A DNA stretch of 30,090 bases. Origin: Pseudomonadota bacterium. GTDB taxonomy: Bacteria; Desulfobacterota; JADFVX01. The translations under genes were made by a program, and so were the position numbers. Positions 1 through 6,506 of this stretch are shown here, piece after piece. Within the stretch, counting starts at the first letter, position 1. Each line of letters opens with the position of its first letter. The notes under the pieces were generated by a model. It saw only the letters and a list, made by a program, of their open reading frames with translations, did not search any database and was not told the origin of the DNA. The stretch spans positions 1 to 30,090 of the forward strand of contig JADFVX010000092.1 in assembly GCA_015222755.1 (NCBI GenBank), written 5' to 3'.

Positions 1-288
1 AATATACACCATGCATTCCTTCCTGCCTTTCCCGGTGCAAAGCCTTACCACTCTGCCTATGAGAGGGGTGTGAAGATAATCGGTGCCACCAGTCATTACG
101 TGACAAGTGAGCTTGATGCCGGGCCGATTATAGCGCAGGATGTTACTCACGTCAGTCATTACGATGAGGTAGAGGATCTTGTCAGGAAGGGGCGGGATCT
201 TGAAAAGACCGTCCTTTCAAGGGCGATATGGAACCACATACAGCGGAAGGTGCTTGTTTATGAAAACCGGACGGTGGTCTTTTCCTGA
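1..288 (+). CDS. purU: Formyltetrahydrofolate deformylase, C-terminal part (cut by window edge)
   Basis: This is the 3' end of a gene that starts before the window; frame 1 is open from base 1 to the TGA at 286-288 (95 codons visible). PurU hydrolyses 10-formyltetrahydrofolate to formate and tetrahydrofolate in the cytoplasm, balancing one-carbon pools and supplying formate for purine synthesis. The visible part is the end of the formyltransferase-like domain. It contains HHAFLPAFPGAKPYHSAYERG and, further on, IGATSHYVTSELDAGPII and EDLVRKGRDLEK, which match the conserved PurU C-terminus closely, including the HH pair and the final NRTVVF. The N-terminal ACT domain that would separate PurU from other formyltransferases lies outside the window, but the C-terminal signature is specific enough for a firm call. 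The next gene begins 22 bases downstream on the same strand. Confidence 0.93.
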   Translation, partial: NIHHAFLPAFPGAKPYHSAYERGVKIIGATSHYVTSELDAGPIIAQDVTHVSHYDEVEDLVRKGRDLEKTVLSRAIWNHIQRKVLVYENRTVVFS

Positions 289-310
289 AATGGTGTCACA
301 GGGTCAAAAT

Positions 311-898
311 ATGAACATCGCTTCTTTATCTGCATTACTGCTTATTATCCTGATATTTACCCTGCCATCTGTTGCAGTCGCAAAATTGTATCGTTGGGTA
401 GATGACAAGGGGGTCTCCCATTTCTCTAACCGTCCGCCTGCTGCTGTAGTTGCAGAGGCAAGTCAGGTGCGCCGGGTAAAAAAGACTGCCACAAAAAAGA
501 AGCTCTTTGATTTCAGAGAAAAGGTGGTCAGGGTGATAGGCCTTGATATTGTCGAGCTTGCATCAGGCAAGCAGGTCAAGTATATCGGTGTCGCTCCCAC
601 TGAGGCTTATCTTGCCAGGACCGGCAGAAAAGATGCTGCCGGGGAAGCGCTGGCTTTTCACCGCAAGCTTGTAGAGGGGAAAACAGTCACTGTCCTGCTT
701 GGCAGGGAGAAAAAAAACAGTCAGGGCTGTTACCTGGGGCATGTCTTCCTTGGCCAGCAGGCCTTCATCAATGCCGAGCTTATCAGGCAGGGCTATGCTC
801 TTACAGAAGAGTACCCCAGCGACTTTGAGTACCAGTCTCTTTTTATTAGGCTTATGAAAGATGCCCAGAAGAGCAGGCGGGGGATCTGGGCTTTTTAG
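311..898 (+). CDS. Exported DUF4124 + staphylococcal nuclease-like (SNase) domain protein
   Basis: 195 residues from an ATG preceded by AGGG seven bases upstream; an ATG at 290 in the same frame lacks a ribosome binding site and would put polar residues ahead of the signal peptide. Residues 1-24 are a signal peptide ending in SVAVA. A DUF4124 segment follows (KLYRWVDDKGVSHFSNRPP), then a linker rich in K, A and T, then an SNase-type OB-fold domain (about residues 75-195) with VKYIGVAPTEAY, GCYLGHVFL and a C-terminal NAELIRQGYA. The family cuts DNA or RNA outside the cytoplasm. The usual arginine and aspartate of the R-x-x-G-x-D-x-P-E catalytic loop appear here as K and A, so nuclease activity is uncertain and a binding role is possible. 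It probably shares a transcript with purU. A likely intrinsic terminator overlaps its last codons. Confidence 0.82.
   Translation: MNIASLSALLLIILIFTLPSVAVAKLYRWVDDKGVSHFSNRPPAAVVAEASQVRRVKKTATKKKLFDFREKVVRVIGLDIVELASGKQVKYIGVAPTEAYLARTGRKDAAGEALAFHRKLVEGKTVTVLLGREKKNSQGCYLGHVFLGQQAFINAELIRQGYALTEEYPSDFEYQSLFIRLMKDAQKSRRGIWAF
863..896 (+). terminator. Probable intrinsic terminator overlapping the end of the nuclease-like gene
   Basis: GCCCAGA (863-869) and TCTGGGC (885-891) form a perfect 7-bp stem with a 15-base loop, followed at once by TTTTT (892-896). The stop codon TAG occupies 896-898, so the terminator lies inside the last dozen codons. The loop is long and the stem short, so efficiency is uncertain, but it sits where the purU/nuclease transcript should end, before the convergent MFS gene. 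Confidence 0.55.
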
Positions 899-1089
899 TT
901 AGATGCCCCCGCAGTAAGCTGAACGGGTATTTATTTGCCATCCCGGCCCTGACTCGGAATTCAGAGTTACAGAGTTTGTCGGAGTGACAGGGCATAGGAC
1001 TCAACTTCCTGTCGGTCCAGGTTTGCAATCTATAAAAATTATAATTAAGCTTGCTCGGATACCCAGCCTTGTGGGCTGGGGTCATCGCT

Positions 1090-2379
1090 TTAAGTAAGCT
1101 CTTTATAGCGACTTGCTGCTTTTTTACCTTCTTCCTCATCTACAAATGAAAGAGCTATAAGCCCCAAAAGAAAGAAAATGCCTGTTGAGAGTATGGCGGT
1201 ACGCATGGAGCCGCTAAGCTGTGTCATCATGCTGTAGGAGTAGATACCTACAGTGGCAGCAAGCTTTCCGGAAAGACCCCAGAATCCGAAAAACTCACCG
1301 CTCTTTTGTGCTGGAGTGAAGAGCGCTACCATTGCGCGGCTTGATGATTGACTTGCACCGATGGCGAGTCCTGCAAGGTTCCCGGCAAGCCAGAAGACTG
1401 CTTTTGTGGGGCTCCAATAGACGAGAATGATCACTGCAAGCCATATTACCAGCGTTATCGCTATGGTCTTTTTTGCGCCTATCCTGTCTTCTACTAAACC
1501 GAAACAAAAAGCCCCGGCAGATGATGCGACCTGGACGACGATGAAGAATATGAGCGTCTCTGCCTTGCTGAAGTGCAGCACATTTTCAGCATATATGGCG
1601 GAAAAAGATATTATCGTTGCGATACCGCAGCTGTAGAGGAAAAATGAAAAAAGAAAGCGGGGCAGTTGTCTGAAGGTCTGTATCTCACGGAAGGTATCCT
1701 TTATGCGGCCAAATCCAATATTCAGGTAGCTTTTCCCGGCGGGCAGATGAACAGCTTCTTTCCTTTCTCTTAAGAATAAAAATGTGGGGATGGCGCTTAT
1801 GAGGAAGAAGAGGGCGGTAATTAGAAATGTAAAGCGTATCTGAGCTTCGCCCTGCCCCCAAAGTTTGAACAGGGCAAGGCAAAGGAGCAGCGAAATCAGG
1901 CCGCCCACATAGCCGAAGGCCCAGCCGTAACCGGATATCTTGCCCATCTCTTCAGGCTTTGCTATTTCCGGCAGGAAGGCGGCAATAAAGCCTTCACCGG
2001 CAGAAAAACCTATATTGGCGATAATGAAAAAGGTCAGCGCCAGCAGGATATTTCCTTCACGGGCGAAGAAGAGTAGGGCGGTAAAACCTACACAGATAAG
2101 TGATGTTGCTACGAGGAAGCGCTTCTTGGCACCCGAGTAGTCGGCAATCGCACCTGCAACAGGGGCCAGCATGATGACAATAAGATTTGAAAGTGCCACG
2201 CCCCAGCCCCAGTACTTTACGCCTGATATCTTGTCCCCCACTATGTGAGAAACGAAATAGGCGGAAAAAATGACTGTGACTATGACGGTGGTAAAAGAGG
2301 AGTTTGCAAAGTCGAACATCACCCAGCCGAATAGTTCTTTCCCTGAGCGCTTCCTGTCGGCAGGACCTTTCTTTTTCAA
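1090..2379 (-). CDS. UMF1-type major facilitator superfamily transporter
   Basis: 429 residues from a TTG start, with GAGG about nine bases upstream. The N-terminus carries the signature of the UMF1 group (LFGWVMFDFANSSFTTVIVT), related to the Atg22 effluxer family of the MFS. About twelve hydrophobic segments are visible, split into two halves by a charged central loop (around RERKEAVHLPAGKSY). A second MFS-like loop, FGLVEDRIGAKK, opens the second half. It is an inner-membrane permease; the substrate cannot be read from sequence, although family members have been linked to amino acid or small-metabolite export. It is the last gene of the leftward run and starts 11 bases after elbB stops, so co-transcription is likely. 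A GC-rich hairpin follows the stop but lacks a T tract. Confidence 0.88.
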   Translation of the reverse strand: MKKKGPADRKRSGKELFGWVMFDFANSSFTTVIVTVIFSAYFVSHIVGDKISGVKYWGWGVALSNLIVIMLAPVAGAIADYSGAKKRFLVATSLICVGFTALLFFAREGNILLALTFFIIANIGFSAGEGFIAAFLPEIAKPEEMGKISGYGWAFGYVGGLISLLLCLALFKLWGQGEAQIRFTFLITALFFLISAIPTFLFLRERKEAVHLPAGKSYLNIGFGRIKDTFREIQTFRQLPRFLFSFFLYSCGIATIISFSAIYAENVLHFSKAETLIFFIVVQVASSAGAFCFGLVEDRIGAKKTIAITLVIWLAVIILVYWSPTKAVFWLAGNLAGLAIGASQSSSRAMVALFTPAQKSGEFFGFWGLSGKLAATVGIYSYSMMTQLSGSMRTAILSTGIFFLLGLIALSFVDEEEGKKAASRYKELT

Positions 2380-2390
2380 GTAAGAAACCT

Positions 2391-3050
2391 CTAGATAAGA
2401 TCGATTACGGAGTTTACCATCTTTTCAATTCCTTCGGCCACCTCGGAGATTCCCTTGCCCAGCATGTAGGCCGGTGTTGAGACAATTCTATTCTCTCTGT
2501 CTACGTTAAGCTCACGGACCTGGCAGTTGCTGTGTTTACTTCCCATAAGCTCTATCGCCTCTGCCGTTCCGGCATCGCTGCCTATCGTCAGGTTTGGCGA
2601 GATAGCTGTTCCCTTGAATATTGCAGCAATGAGTGCAGGTGCTATACATGCGGCTCCTACAGGTTTTTTTGACTCCACCATCTCTTTAGTCAGGCGGGCG
2701 ACCTCAGGCTGTACCGAGCAGTCGGCTCCATTTACGGCAAAATTGCAGAGGTTCTTTGCCGCCCCGAACCCGCCTGGGAATACTAGTGCGTCTATATCCT
2801 CTGCCTTTACATCGGCTATATCCTTTATATCTCCACGCGAGATACGTGCAGACTCCCTGAGCACATTTCTTTTTTCGCCCGATTCCTGCCCCGTTATATG
2901 GTCGATGACATGCATCTGCTCTATGTCTGGTGCCATGCAGATCGCCTTTGCACCGGCCCTGTCGATGGCCAGTAAGGTTAGTACCGCCTCCTGTATTTCT
3001 GCCCCGTCATAGACGCCGCATCCCGATAAAACAACACCTACCTTTTTCAC
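2391..3050 (-). CDS. elbB: ElbB-type DJ-1/PfpI superfamily protein (isoprenoid biosynthesis glyoxalase)
   Basis: 219 residues from a GTG start with a strong GGAGG seven bases upstream. The protein is a single class-I glutamine amidotransferase-like / DJ-1 domain. Typical ElbB features are the start KKVGVVLSGCGVYDGAEIQE, the stretch ALVFPGGFGAAKNLCNFA, and the nucleophile elbow GAACIAPAL with Cys135. Escherichia coli ElbB has weak glyoxalase III activity (methylglyoxal to lactate) and was named for an early effect on isoprenoid synthesis; its physiological role is not firmly known. Length and motifs match the family throughout. It lies between the cytochrome gene (36 bases upstream) and the MFS gene (11 bases downstream) in the leftward run, a setting that does not by itself explain its job. 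Confidence 0.92.
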   Translation of the reverse strand: MKKVGVVLSGCGVYDGAEIQEAVLTLLAIDRAGAKAICMAPDIEQMHVIDHITGQESGEKRNVLRESARISRGDIKDIADVKAEDIDALVFPGGFGAAKNLCNFAVNGADCSVQPEVARLTKEMVESKKPVGAACIAPALIAAIFKGTAISPNLTIGSDAGTAEAIELMGSKHSNCQVRELNVDRENRIVSTPAYMLGKGISEVAEGIEKMVNSVIDLI

Positions 3051-3086
3051 TATGTAACCTCCTTGATGAAATATAATCTAAAATAA

Positions 3087-4016
3087 TTATTTGCTTTCGT
3101 GGCAGTCACTGCACTTCCCGGTAAGTCTTAATCTGTTTTTGCTGCCAGCGCCTTTAGCCGCCTTTCTATTTACCATTACACCCGGCTGGTGAGGGTTATG
3201 ACAGGTAGAGCAGGTAAGCCGCCCGCGTGGGTCCAGCGGGAGAATAAAATCATTTTTTGCTTCTTTTTCTTTCATTGTGTCGAAGGCAACTTCTCCCGAA
3301 AAACCATGCATCAATGTTAAATCAAAGGGTTTTCCACTATCTTTTTTGAGAAAGTGTATGTCGAAAAAATCACTATTCATCGGGGGGTGGCACCGCCAGC
3401 AAAGGAAATGTATGGCAGACTTGAACTCAACATCTTTCGCACCGTCTATTTCGGGATTTGGCGGAGATGCATGGCACAGTCTACAGGTGTAGTAGTTCAA
3501 GGTCTGGTCAGGATAGAGCATTTCTGTATGTGGATTAATATCATTATAAGCTTCTTTTTTGTGGCATTGGAAGCATATGTCACGCCGCTTCCTGTAGCCC
3601 CCGCCAACAAGAAGCATCGGAGTGCCCTTGCTGTAATTGTCTCCGCTATGCATCCTGTGGCAGGTCAGGCAATCCATCTTGCCCTTACGGAGCCTGAAGT
3701 AGTAGGGGATATTTAGAGAACTGTTTTCTAGCTGAAAAGGGTGGTGGTCTTTAGGGTCTTGATAGTTGTGACAGCTGTTGCATAGATCGGATGGATTATC
3801 TTTCTCTCTAAGTTCATATGGAGATTTGCCGGTTTTTTCGTGGCATGAATCGCAGGTCAAACCGCTATGGGTCATCTGCATTCCAGAGATAAAGGGGAAG
3901 CTGCAAGAGTTAAGTATAGGCATAAGCAGCGCTACCAGAATCAGTAAAAGAAGTTTGTTTTTGAAGGTATTCAATACTCTTCTTTTATTACCCGCTTTAC
4001 AGTTAAAAAACGGCAC
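3087..4016 (-). CDS. Eight-haem c-type cytochrome, predicted lipoprotein
   Basis: 309 residues with eight CxxCH haem-binding motifs at about 55, 79, 116, 148, 178, 206, 269 and 302. The N-terminus has a basic stretch (KRR), a hydrophobic segment (LLLLILVALL) and a lipobox-like ILNSC ending at Cys38, which suggests export by Sec and lipid attachment, probably at the outer membrane. Several motifs have the doublecyt/NrfB-like spacing with extra histidines (MTHSG, HHPF, MHSG, NPHQPG) that could serve as distal ligands. The role would be electron transfer; no catalytic subunit lies beside it. The start is GTG with AAGGA 11 bases upstream; a TTG 14 codons downstream is an alternative that gives a more usual signal peptide length. 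It begins 27 bases after the HAD phosphatase gene and is followed by elbB. Confidence 0.9.
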   Translation of the reverse strand: MPFFNCKAGNKRRVLNTFKNKLLLLILVALLMPILNSCSFPFISGMQMTHSGLTCDSCHEKTGKSPYELREKDNPSDLCNSCHNYQDPKDHHPFQLENSSLNIPYYFRLRKGKMDCLTCHRMHSGDNYSKGTPMLLVGGGYRKRRDICFQCHKKEAYNDINPHTEMLYPDQTLNYYTCRLCHASPPNPEIDGAKDVEFKSAIHFLCWRCHPPMNSDFFDIHFLKKDSGKPFDLTLMHGFSGEVAFDTMKEKEAKNDFILPLDPRGRLTCSTCHNPHQPGVMVNRKAAKGAGSKNRLRLTGKCSDCHESK

Positions 4017-4043
4017 ATTTATTTTTTTCCTTGATCAGATTTG

Positions 4044-4703
4044 TCAGCAATCAATAGTTTTTTTCAAGACGGAAAGGTCTTTTATGATTTTTTTTGCCCC
4101 TGCATCTTCAAGCATGCTGTGAGAATGATGGCCTGTAGGGATGGCAACAGTCATTACTCCAGCCGCCTTGCCGGTATTTATGTCGACGGGCGAGTCCCCA
4201 ATGAATATAGCCTCTTCCCGGGTAGAATCGACCTCCTCCAGTATTTTGATAAGCATGTCGGGGTGGGGTTTTTTTCTTACACCATCACCGTCACCTACTA
4301 CGGTCGTTATGCAGTTTCCTATCCCCATGTGGTCGATTATCTCACGCGAAAACTGCCCCAGTTTGTTTGTCGCAACGGCAAGTTTGTAGCCCTTGGAATG
4401 CAGGTCTTTTACCGTTTCTACGGCATGAGGCAGCGGCGTGGTCATATCCAGGAAGACCTCACGGTACCTGCTGCGGAAAATAGTTGTAGCCTCATCTGCA
4501 TGTTGTTCACCCAAAAGTTCACAGAAGGTATCCCTTAAGGGCATGCCGACAAGGGCCTTGGTCTCGGCCAGCGAAAGAGGGTCTTTATTGTAAGCGGGAA
4601 GTGTTGCATTAAAGCCCTCCCTTATAGCCTCGAAAGAGTCTATAAGCGTCCCGTCGAGGTCAAAGATGACAGTGTTGAACTGCCTAGATTTTTTTTCTTG
4701 CAT
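4044..4703 (-). CDS. HAD-superfamily hydrolase, phosphoglycolate phosphatase-like
   Basis: 219 residues from the ATG at 4701-4703, chosen because the HAD fold begins right after it and AAAGG lies just upstream; the open frame extends 52 codons further but there only shadows the PHP gene. All four HAD motifs are present: FDLDGTL with Asp15 and Asp17, VATNK (motif II), KKPHPD (motif III lysine) and FIGDSPVDI (motif IV). The helical cap of subfamily IA lies between motifs I and II. The pattern is that of Gph, which removes 2-phosphoglycolate, but related enzymes act on other small phosphates, so the substrate is not settled. Its start overlaps the end of the PHP gene by 20 bases, so translation is probably coupled. 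Confidence 0.88.
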   Translation of the reverse strand: MQEKKSRQFNTVIFDLDGTLIDSFEAIREGFNATLPAYNKDPLSLAETKALVGMPLRDTFCELLGEQHADEATTIFRSRYREVFLDMTTPLPHAVETVKDLHSKGYKLAVATNKLGQFSREIIDHMGIGNCITTVVGDGDGVRKKPHPDMLIKILEEVDSTREEAIFIGDSPVDINTGKAAGVMTVAIPTGHHSHSMLEDAGAKKIIKDLSVLKKTIDC

Positions 4704-5568
4704 CTTTAAGCCTTTCAACGATTTCATAGCTGTTGCCGTCCACATCTCCAAGTTCCACGTTGGGTTTGATCTTTTTTCCATGGAAATCTGAGCCTGCCGT
4801 ATGCAGTATTCCGTGTTCTTTTGCCAGTTTGCAGAAGTGGGCGCTTGCTGCGGCGTCATGGTAGGAAGAATATGCCTCCAGCCCCATCATGCCTAGCTCT
4901 ATAAACTTTATTATGTTTTTATCGCCCGTATCCGAAGGGTGTGCCTGCACAGGGACGCCTCCGAATTCCCGGATCTTTTTTATCCCGGTTTCTATTGGAC
5001 AGATATCAAGTGGTACAAAGGCGGGCTTGCCTTTTCTGAAGTAGTCCAGATAGAAGTTCAGTGATGGCGAGTCCGAGCGTTTGCCGTCTATGTATGGTTG
5101 AAGCTTGGGGTCTTTTTTGCCGGCCTCTTTTGAGAGCAGTGCGCTCAGGAAGGTGGCGCCTGAAGGGGCCCTCCCTCCTGCAAAGCTGTCTAGGTCTCTC
5201 TGGTCGATATCGAAGTCTATTGCCTTCAAGGCTTTAAGCCTTTTTTCAGCCTGGCAGTATTTTGCCTCATGTATCTCGGCAAGCCAGCTATGTAGCGCCC
5301 TTTCGCGGTGATCCACATAGTAGGCCAACATGTGAATGTCCATATCATCATAGAGGGTGTTCAATTCAAAGCAGGGTATGAATTCAATGCCGTATTCCTT
5401 CGATAGTTTCAGCCCTTCGTCAATACTGCCCACGGAGTTGTGGTCGGCAAAGGCTATTGCCCTCAGGCCGATCTTCCCGGCCATCTCAAATATTTCCCTT
5501 GGAGAGTGCTGTCCGTCCGAGCTGGCGGTGGAGTGGATGTGGAGGTCTACCTTGCCTTTTTCAGGCAT
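4684..5568 (-). CDS. PHP-domain phosphoesterase (RNase AM / YciV-like)
   Basis: 294 residues. The PHP metal-binding motifs are intact: DLHIHSTASSDG near the start (His10, His12), FADHNSV, an internal HPSD, and the late GSDFHGKK. An insertion of about 100 residues between motifs is usual for the stand-alone PHP enzymes related to E. coli YciV (RNase AM), which degrade 3',5'-nucleoside bisphosphate and trim short RNA 5' ends. The fold normally holds a three-metal cluster. The ATG overlaps the stop of the upstream DUF1858 gene by one base (TAATG), and its own end overlaps the HAD gene by 20 bases, so these three genes form a tightly coupled translation unit. The family call is firm; the exact substrate is inferred. 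Confidence 0.88.
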   Translation of the reverse strand: MPEKGKVDLHIHSTASSDGQHSPREIFEMAGKIGLRAIAFADHNSVGSIDEGLKLSKEYGIEFIPCFELNTLYDDMDIHMLAYYVDHRERALHSWLAEIHEAKYCQAEKRLKALKAIDFDIDQRDLDSFAGGRAPSGATFLSALLSKEAGKKDPKLQPYIDGKRSDSPSLNFYLDYFRKGKPAFVPLDICPIETGIKKIREFGGVPVQAHPSDTGDKNIIKFIELGMMGLEAYSSYHDAAASAHFCKLAKEHGILHTAGSDFHGKKIKPNVELGDVDGNSYEIVERLKDARKKI

Positions 5569-5783
5569 TATTCCGGCGAGTTTGCCGAAACAGCGGCATT
5601 AAGTTTGTCTATGAGGATATCAGGGTTGATGTGGTGAACTTCCGCACCGTGGGAGATCTCTTCAAATTGGGCGATCTGGCAGTTCATGCACTCAAGCTTA
5701 TATTCTCTGAAAACTTGAAGTGTCTCAGGGTGCTTCTGAATAATGTCCTGTATCAGCATATCCCCGCTAATTTTTTCGCCCAT
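5568..5783 (-). CDS. Small DUF1858 redox-disulfide domain protein
   Basis: 71 residues, one domain. The pattern VFREYKLECMNCQI, with one CxxC, preceded by IQDIIQKHPET, is typical of DUF1858, the short domain also found with hybrid-cluster proteins and predicted to carry a redox-active disulfide. The ATG follows AAAGGGA a few bases upstream. It is the first gene of the leftward run and its stop overlaps the PHP start by one base. A function beyond a likely thiol or metal-binding switch cannot be assigned. No convincing -35/-10 pair was found upstream. Confidence 0.82.
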   Translation of the reverse strand: MGEKISGDMLIQDIIQKHPETLQVFREYKLECMNCQIAQFEEISHGAEVHHINPDILIDKLNAAVSANSPE

Positions 5784-6037
5784 AAGTCCCTTTTTTTGAA
5801 AGCTTTGCCGATGTTTTTTTTGATGTTTTGGAGTATATCAGCAAAAAATCAGGTATGGAAGAGTTTTCCCTCGGAATCTTTTAACGACGCGCTTGCAGAA
5901 TGCTTTTATTTGTTATTGAATATGAATGTAAACTATAAAAATTATAAAACTTATTCGGATACAGTACCTGTAGTTGCCTGGCATTTCTACAGCGCCTTTA
6001 TCTGTGGCAAGACAGCATGTCCCCTACATTTTTTTGG

Positions 6038-6065
6038 TTGACAAAATCAGCGATTTTGCTATTAT
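6038..6065 (+). promoter_or_regulatory. Sigma-70-type promoter of tRNA-Gly
   Basis: TTGACA (6038-6043), a 16-base spacer and TATTAT (6060-6065). Expected transcription start is near 6072, eight bases before the mature tRNA. The perfect -35 and the position make this convincing. Confidence 0.8.
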
Positions 6066-6079
6066 ACCCCACTCACAAT

Positions 6080-6154
6080 GCGGGAATAGCTCAGTGGTAG
6101 AGCATCGCCTTGCCAAGGCGAATGTCGCGGGTTCAAATCCCGTTTCCCGCTCCA
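6080..6154 (+). tRNA. tRNA-Gly (anticodon GCC)
   Basis: A complete cloverleaf can be drawn by hand. The acceptor stem is GCGGGAA with TTCCCGC. The D arm is GCTC-AGTGGTA-GAGC. The anticodon stem TCGCC/GGCGA carries loop TTGCCAA, with GCC as anticodon. The T arm is GCGGG-TTCAAAT-CCCGT, and the 3' end TCCA (discriminator T plus CCA) is encoded. It reads GGC and GGU glycine codons. It has its own promoter upstream and a terminator directly after it. A decayed copy of its 3' half lies 1.3 kb downstream. Confidence 0.97.
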
Positions 6155-6164
6155 TTAAAACATG

Positions 6165-6199
6165 AAAAGTCAGCTACTTAGGTAGCTGACTTTTTTGTT
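6165..6199 (+). terminator. Intrinsic terminator of tRNA-Gly
   Basis: AGTCAGCTAC (6169-6178) and GTAGCTGACT form a perfect 10-bp stem around a TTAG loop, flanked by AAA on the left and TTTTTTG on the right. The flanking A/T tracts would also make it work on the other strand. It begins ten bases after the tRNA CCA end. Confidence 0.9.
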
Positions 6200-6269
6200 T
6201 TCAGCGTGAATAGATCGTGAACAGGATTTCTATTAAACAATTTTAAAAGTGGAATGATTTGCCCATTTC

Positions 6270-6297
6270 TTGACATTGGAAAACAACATGCTATACC
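6270..6297 (+). promoter_or_regulatory. Sigma-70-type promoter of the riboswitch-controlled gene
   Basis: TTGACA (6270-6275), 16-base spacer, TATACC (6292-6297). The predicted start near 6304 falls just before the first conserved bases of the GEMM aptamer, which supports both calls. Confidence 0.7.
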
Positions 6298-6307
6298 TTA
6301 TTGTAAG

Positions 6308-6410
6308 TGAAAATATCCCGATAAAGCCAACCCCTCTGTGAAGTGGGCACGGAAAGTCCTGGGTCTCAGATTGTTCAGCCAAATCTGAGATGGCCGAGCT
6401 GCCGAAGGAA
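6308..6410 (+). promoter_or_regulatory. GEMM-I riboswitch aptamer (cyclic di-GMP-I class, or the related cGAMP form)
   Basis: The segment has the GEMM-I architecture. A first stem CCCUCU (6332-6337) and AGUGGG (6342-6347) is closed by the GNRA tetraloop GUGA. Conserved joining bases CACGGAAAGUCC follow (6348-6359). A second helix UCUCAGAUU (6364-6372) and AAUCUGAGA (6382-6390) is perfect over 9 bp, and the conserved 3' part GAGCUGCCGAAGG closes the aptamer. From memory, these match the Geobacter-type members, which share CGGAAAGCC, GGGUCUC and GCUGCCGAA. Aligning by the first stem puts a G at the position of Vc2 G20 (base 6326), which favours c-di-GMP over cGAMP, but a one-base shift would put an A there. 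It lies between a good promoter and a terminator that shares its 3' strand, upstream of an exported protein gene. Confidence 0.85.
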
Positions 6411-6441
6411 AAATCCTTTGATAGCTCGGCCATTTTATTTT
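6391..6441 (+). terminator. Riboswitch expression platform: intrinsic terminator overlapping the aptamer
   Basis: TGGCCGAGCT (6391-6400) pairs perfectly with AGCTCGGCCA (6423-6432), followed by TTTTATTTT. A smaller hairpin AAGGA/TCCTT stacks inside. The left arm is also the 3' part of the aptamer (GGCCGAGCUGCC), so aptamer and terminator exclude each other. Ligand binding should hold the left arm in the aptamer and let transcription proceed, making this an ON switch. The direction of control is inferred from pairing only. Confidence 0.85.
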
Positions 6442-6506
6442 AGTTGATTAAGCACACTAATCGAGATCTTTAATTTCTTTAACTATATAAATAAAAGGAG
6501 GACACA

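Noticed and set aside
1062..1080. GC-rich hairpin CCCAGCC/GGCTGGG after the MFS stop as a terminator
   Set aside because: No T tract follows on either strand; it may stabilise a transcript 3' end but is not a standard intrinsic terminator.
2527..3012. 161-residue open frame on the plus strand
   Set aside because: It lies wholly antisense to elbB, has no ribosome binding site or recognisable domain, and its serine/alanine-rich sequence is typical of a shadow frame.
4704..4859. N-terminal extension of the HAD phosphatase (52 codons)
   Set aside because: The extension reads through the end of the PHP gene in another frame; the HAD motif begins right after the ATG at 4703, which has its own ribosome binding site.
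6308..6410. Firm assignment of the riboswitch to cGAMP (Geobacter-type) rather than c-di-GMP
   Set aside because: Sequence resemblance to Geobacter members is strong, but the key specificity base reads G under the stem-based alignment; ligand cannot be settled by eye.
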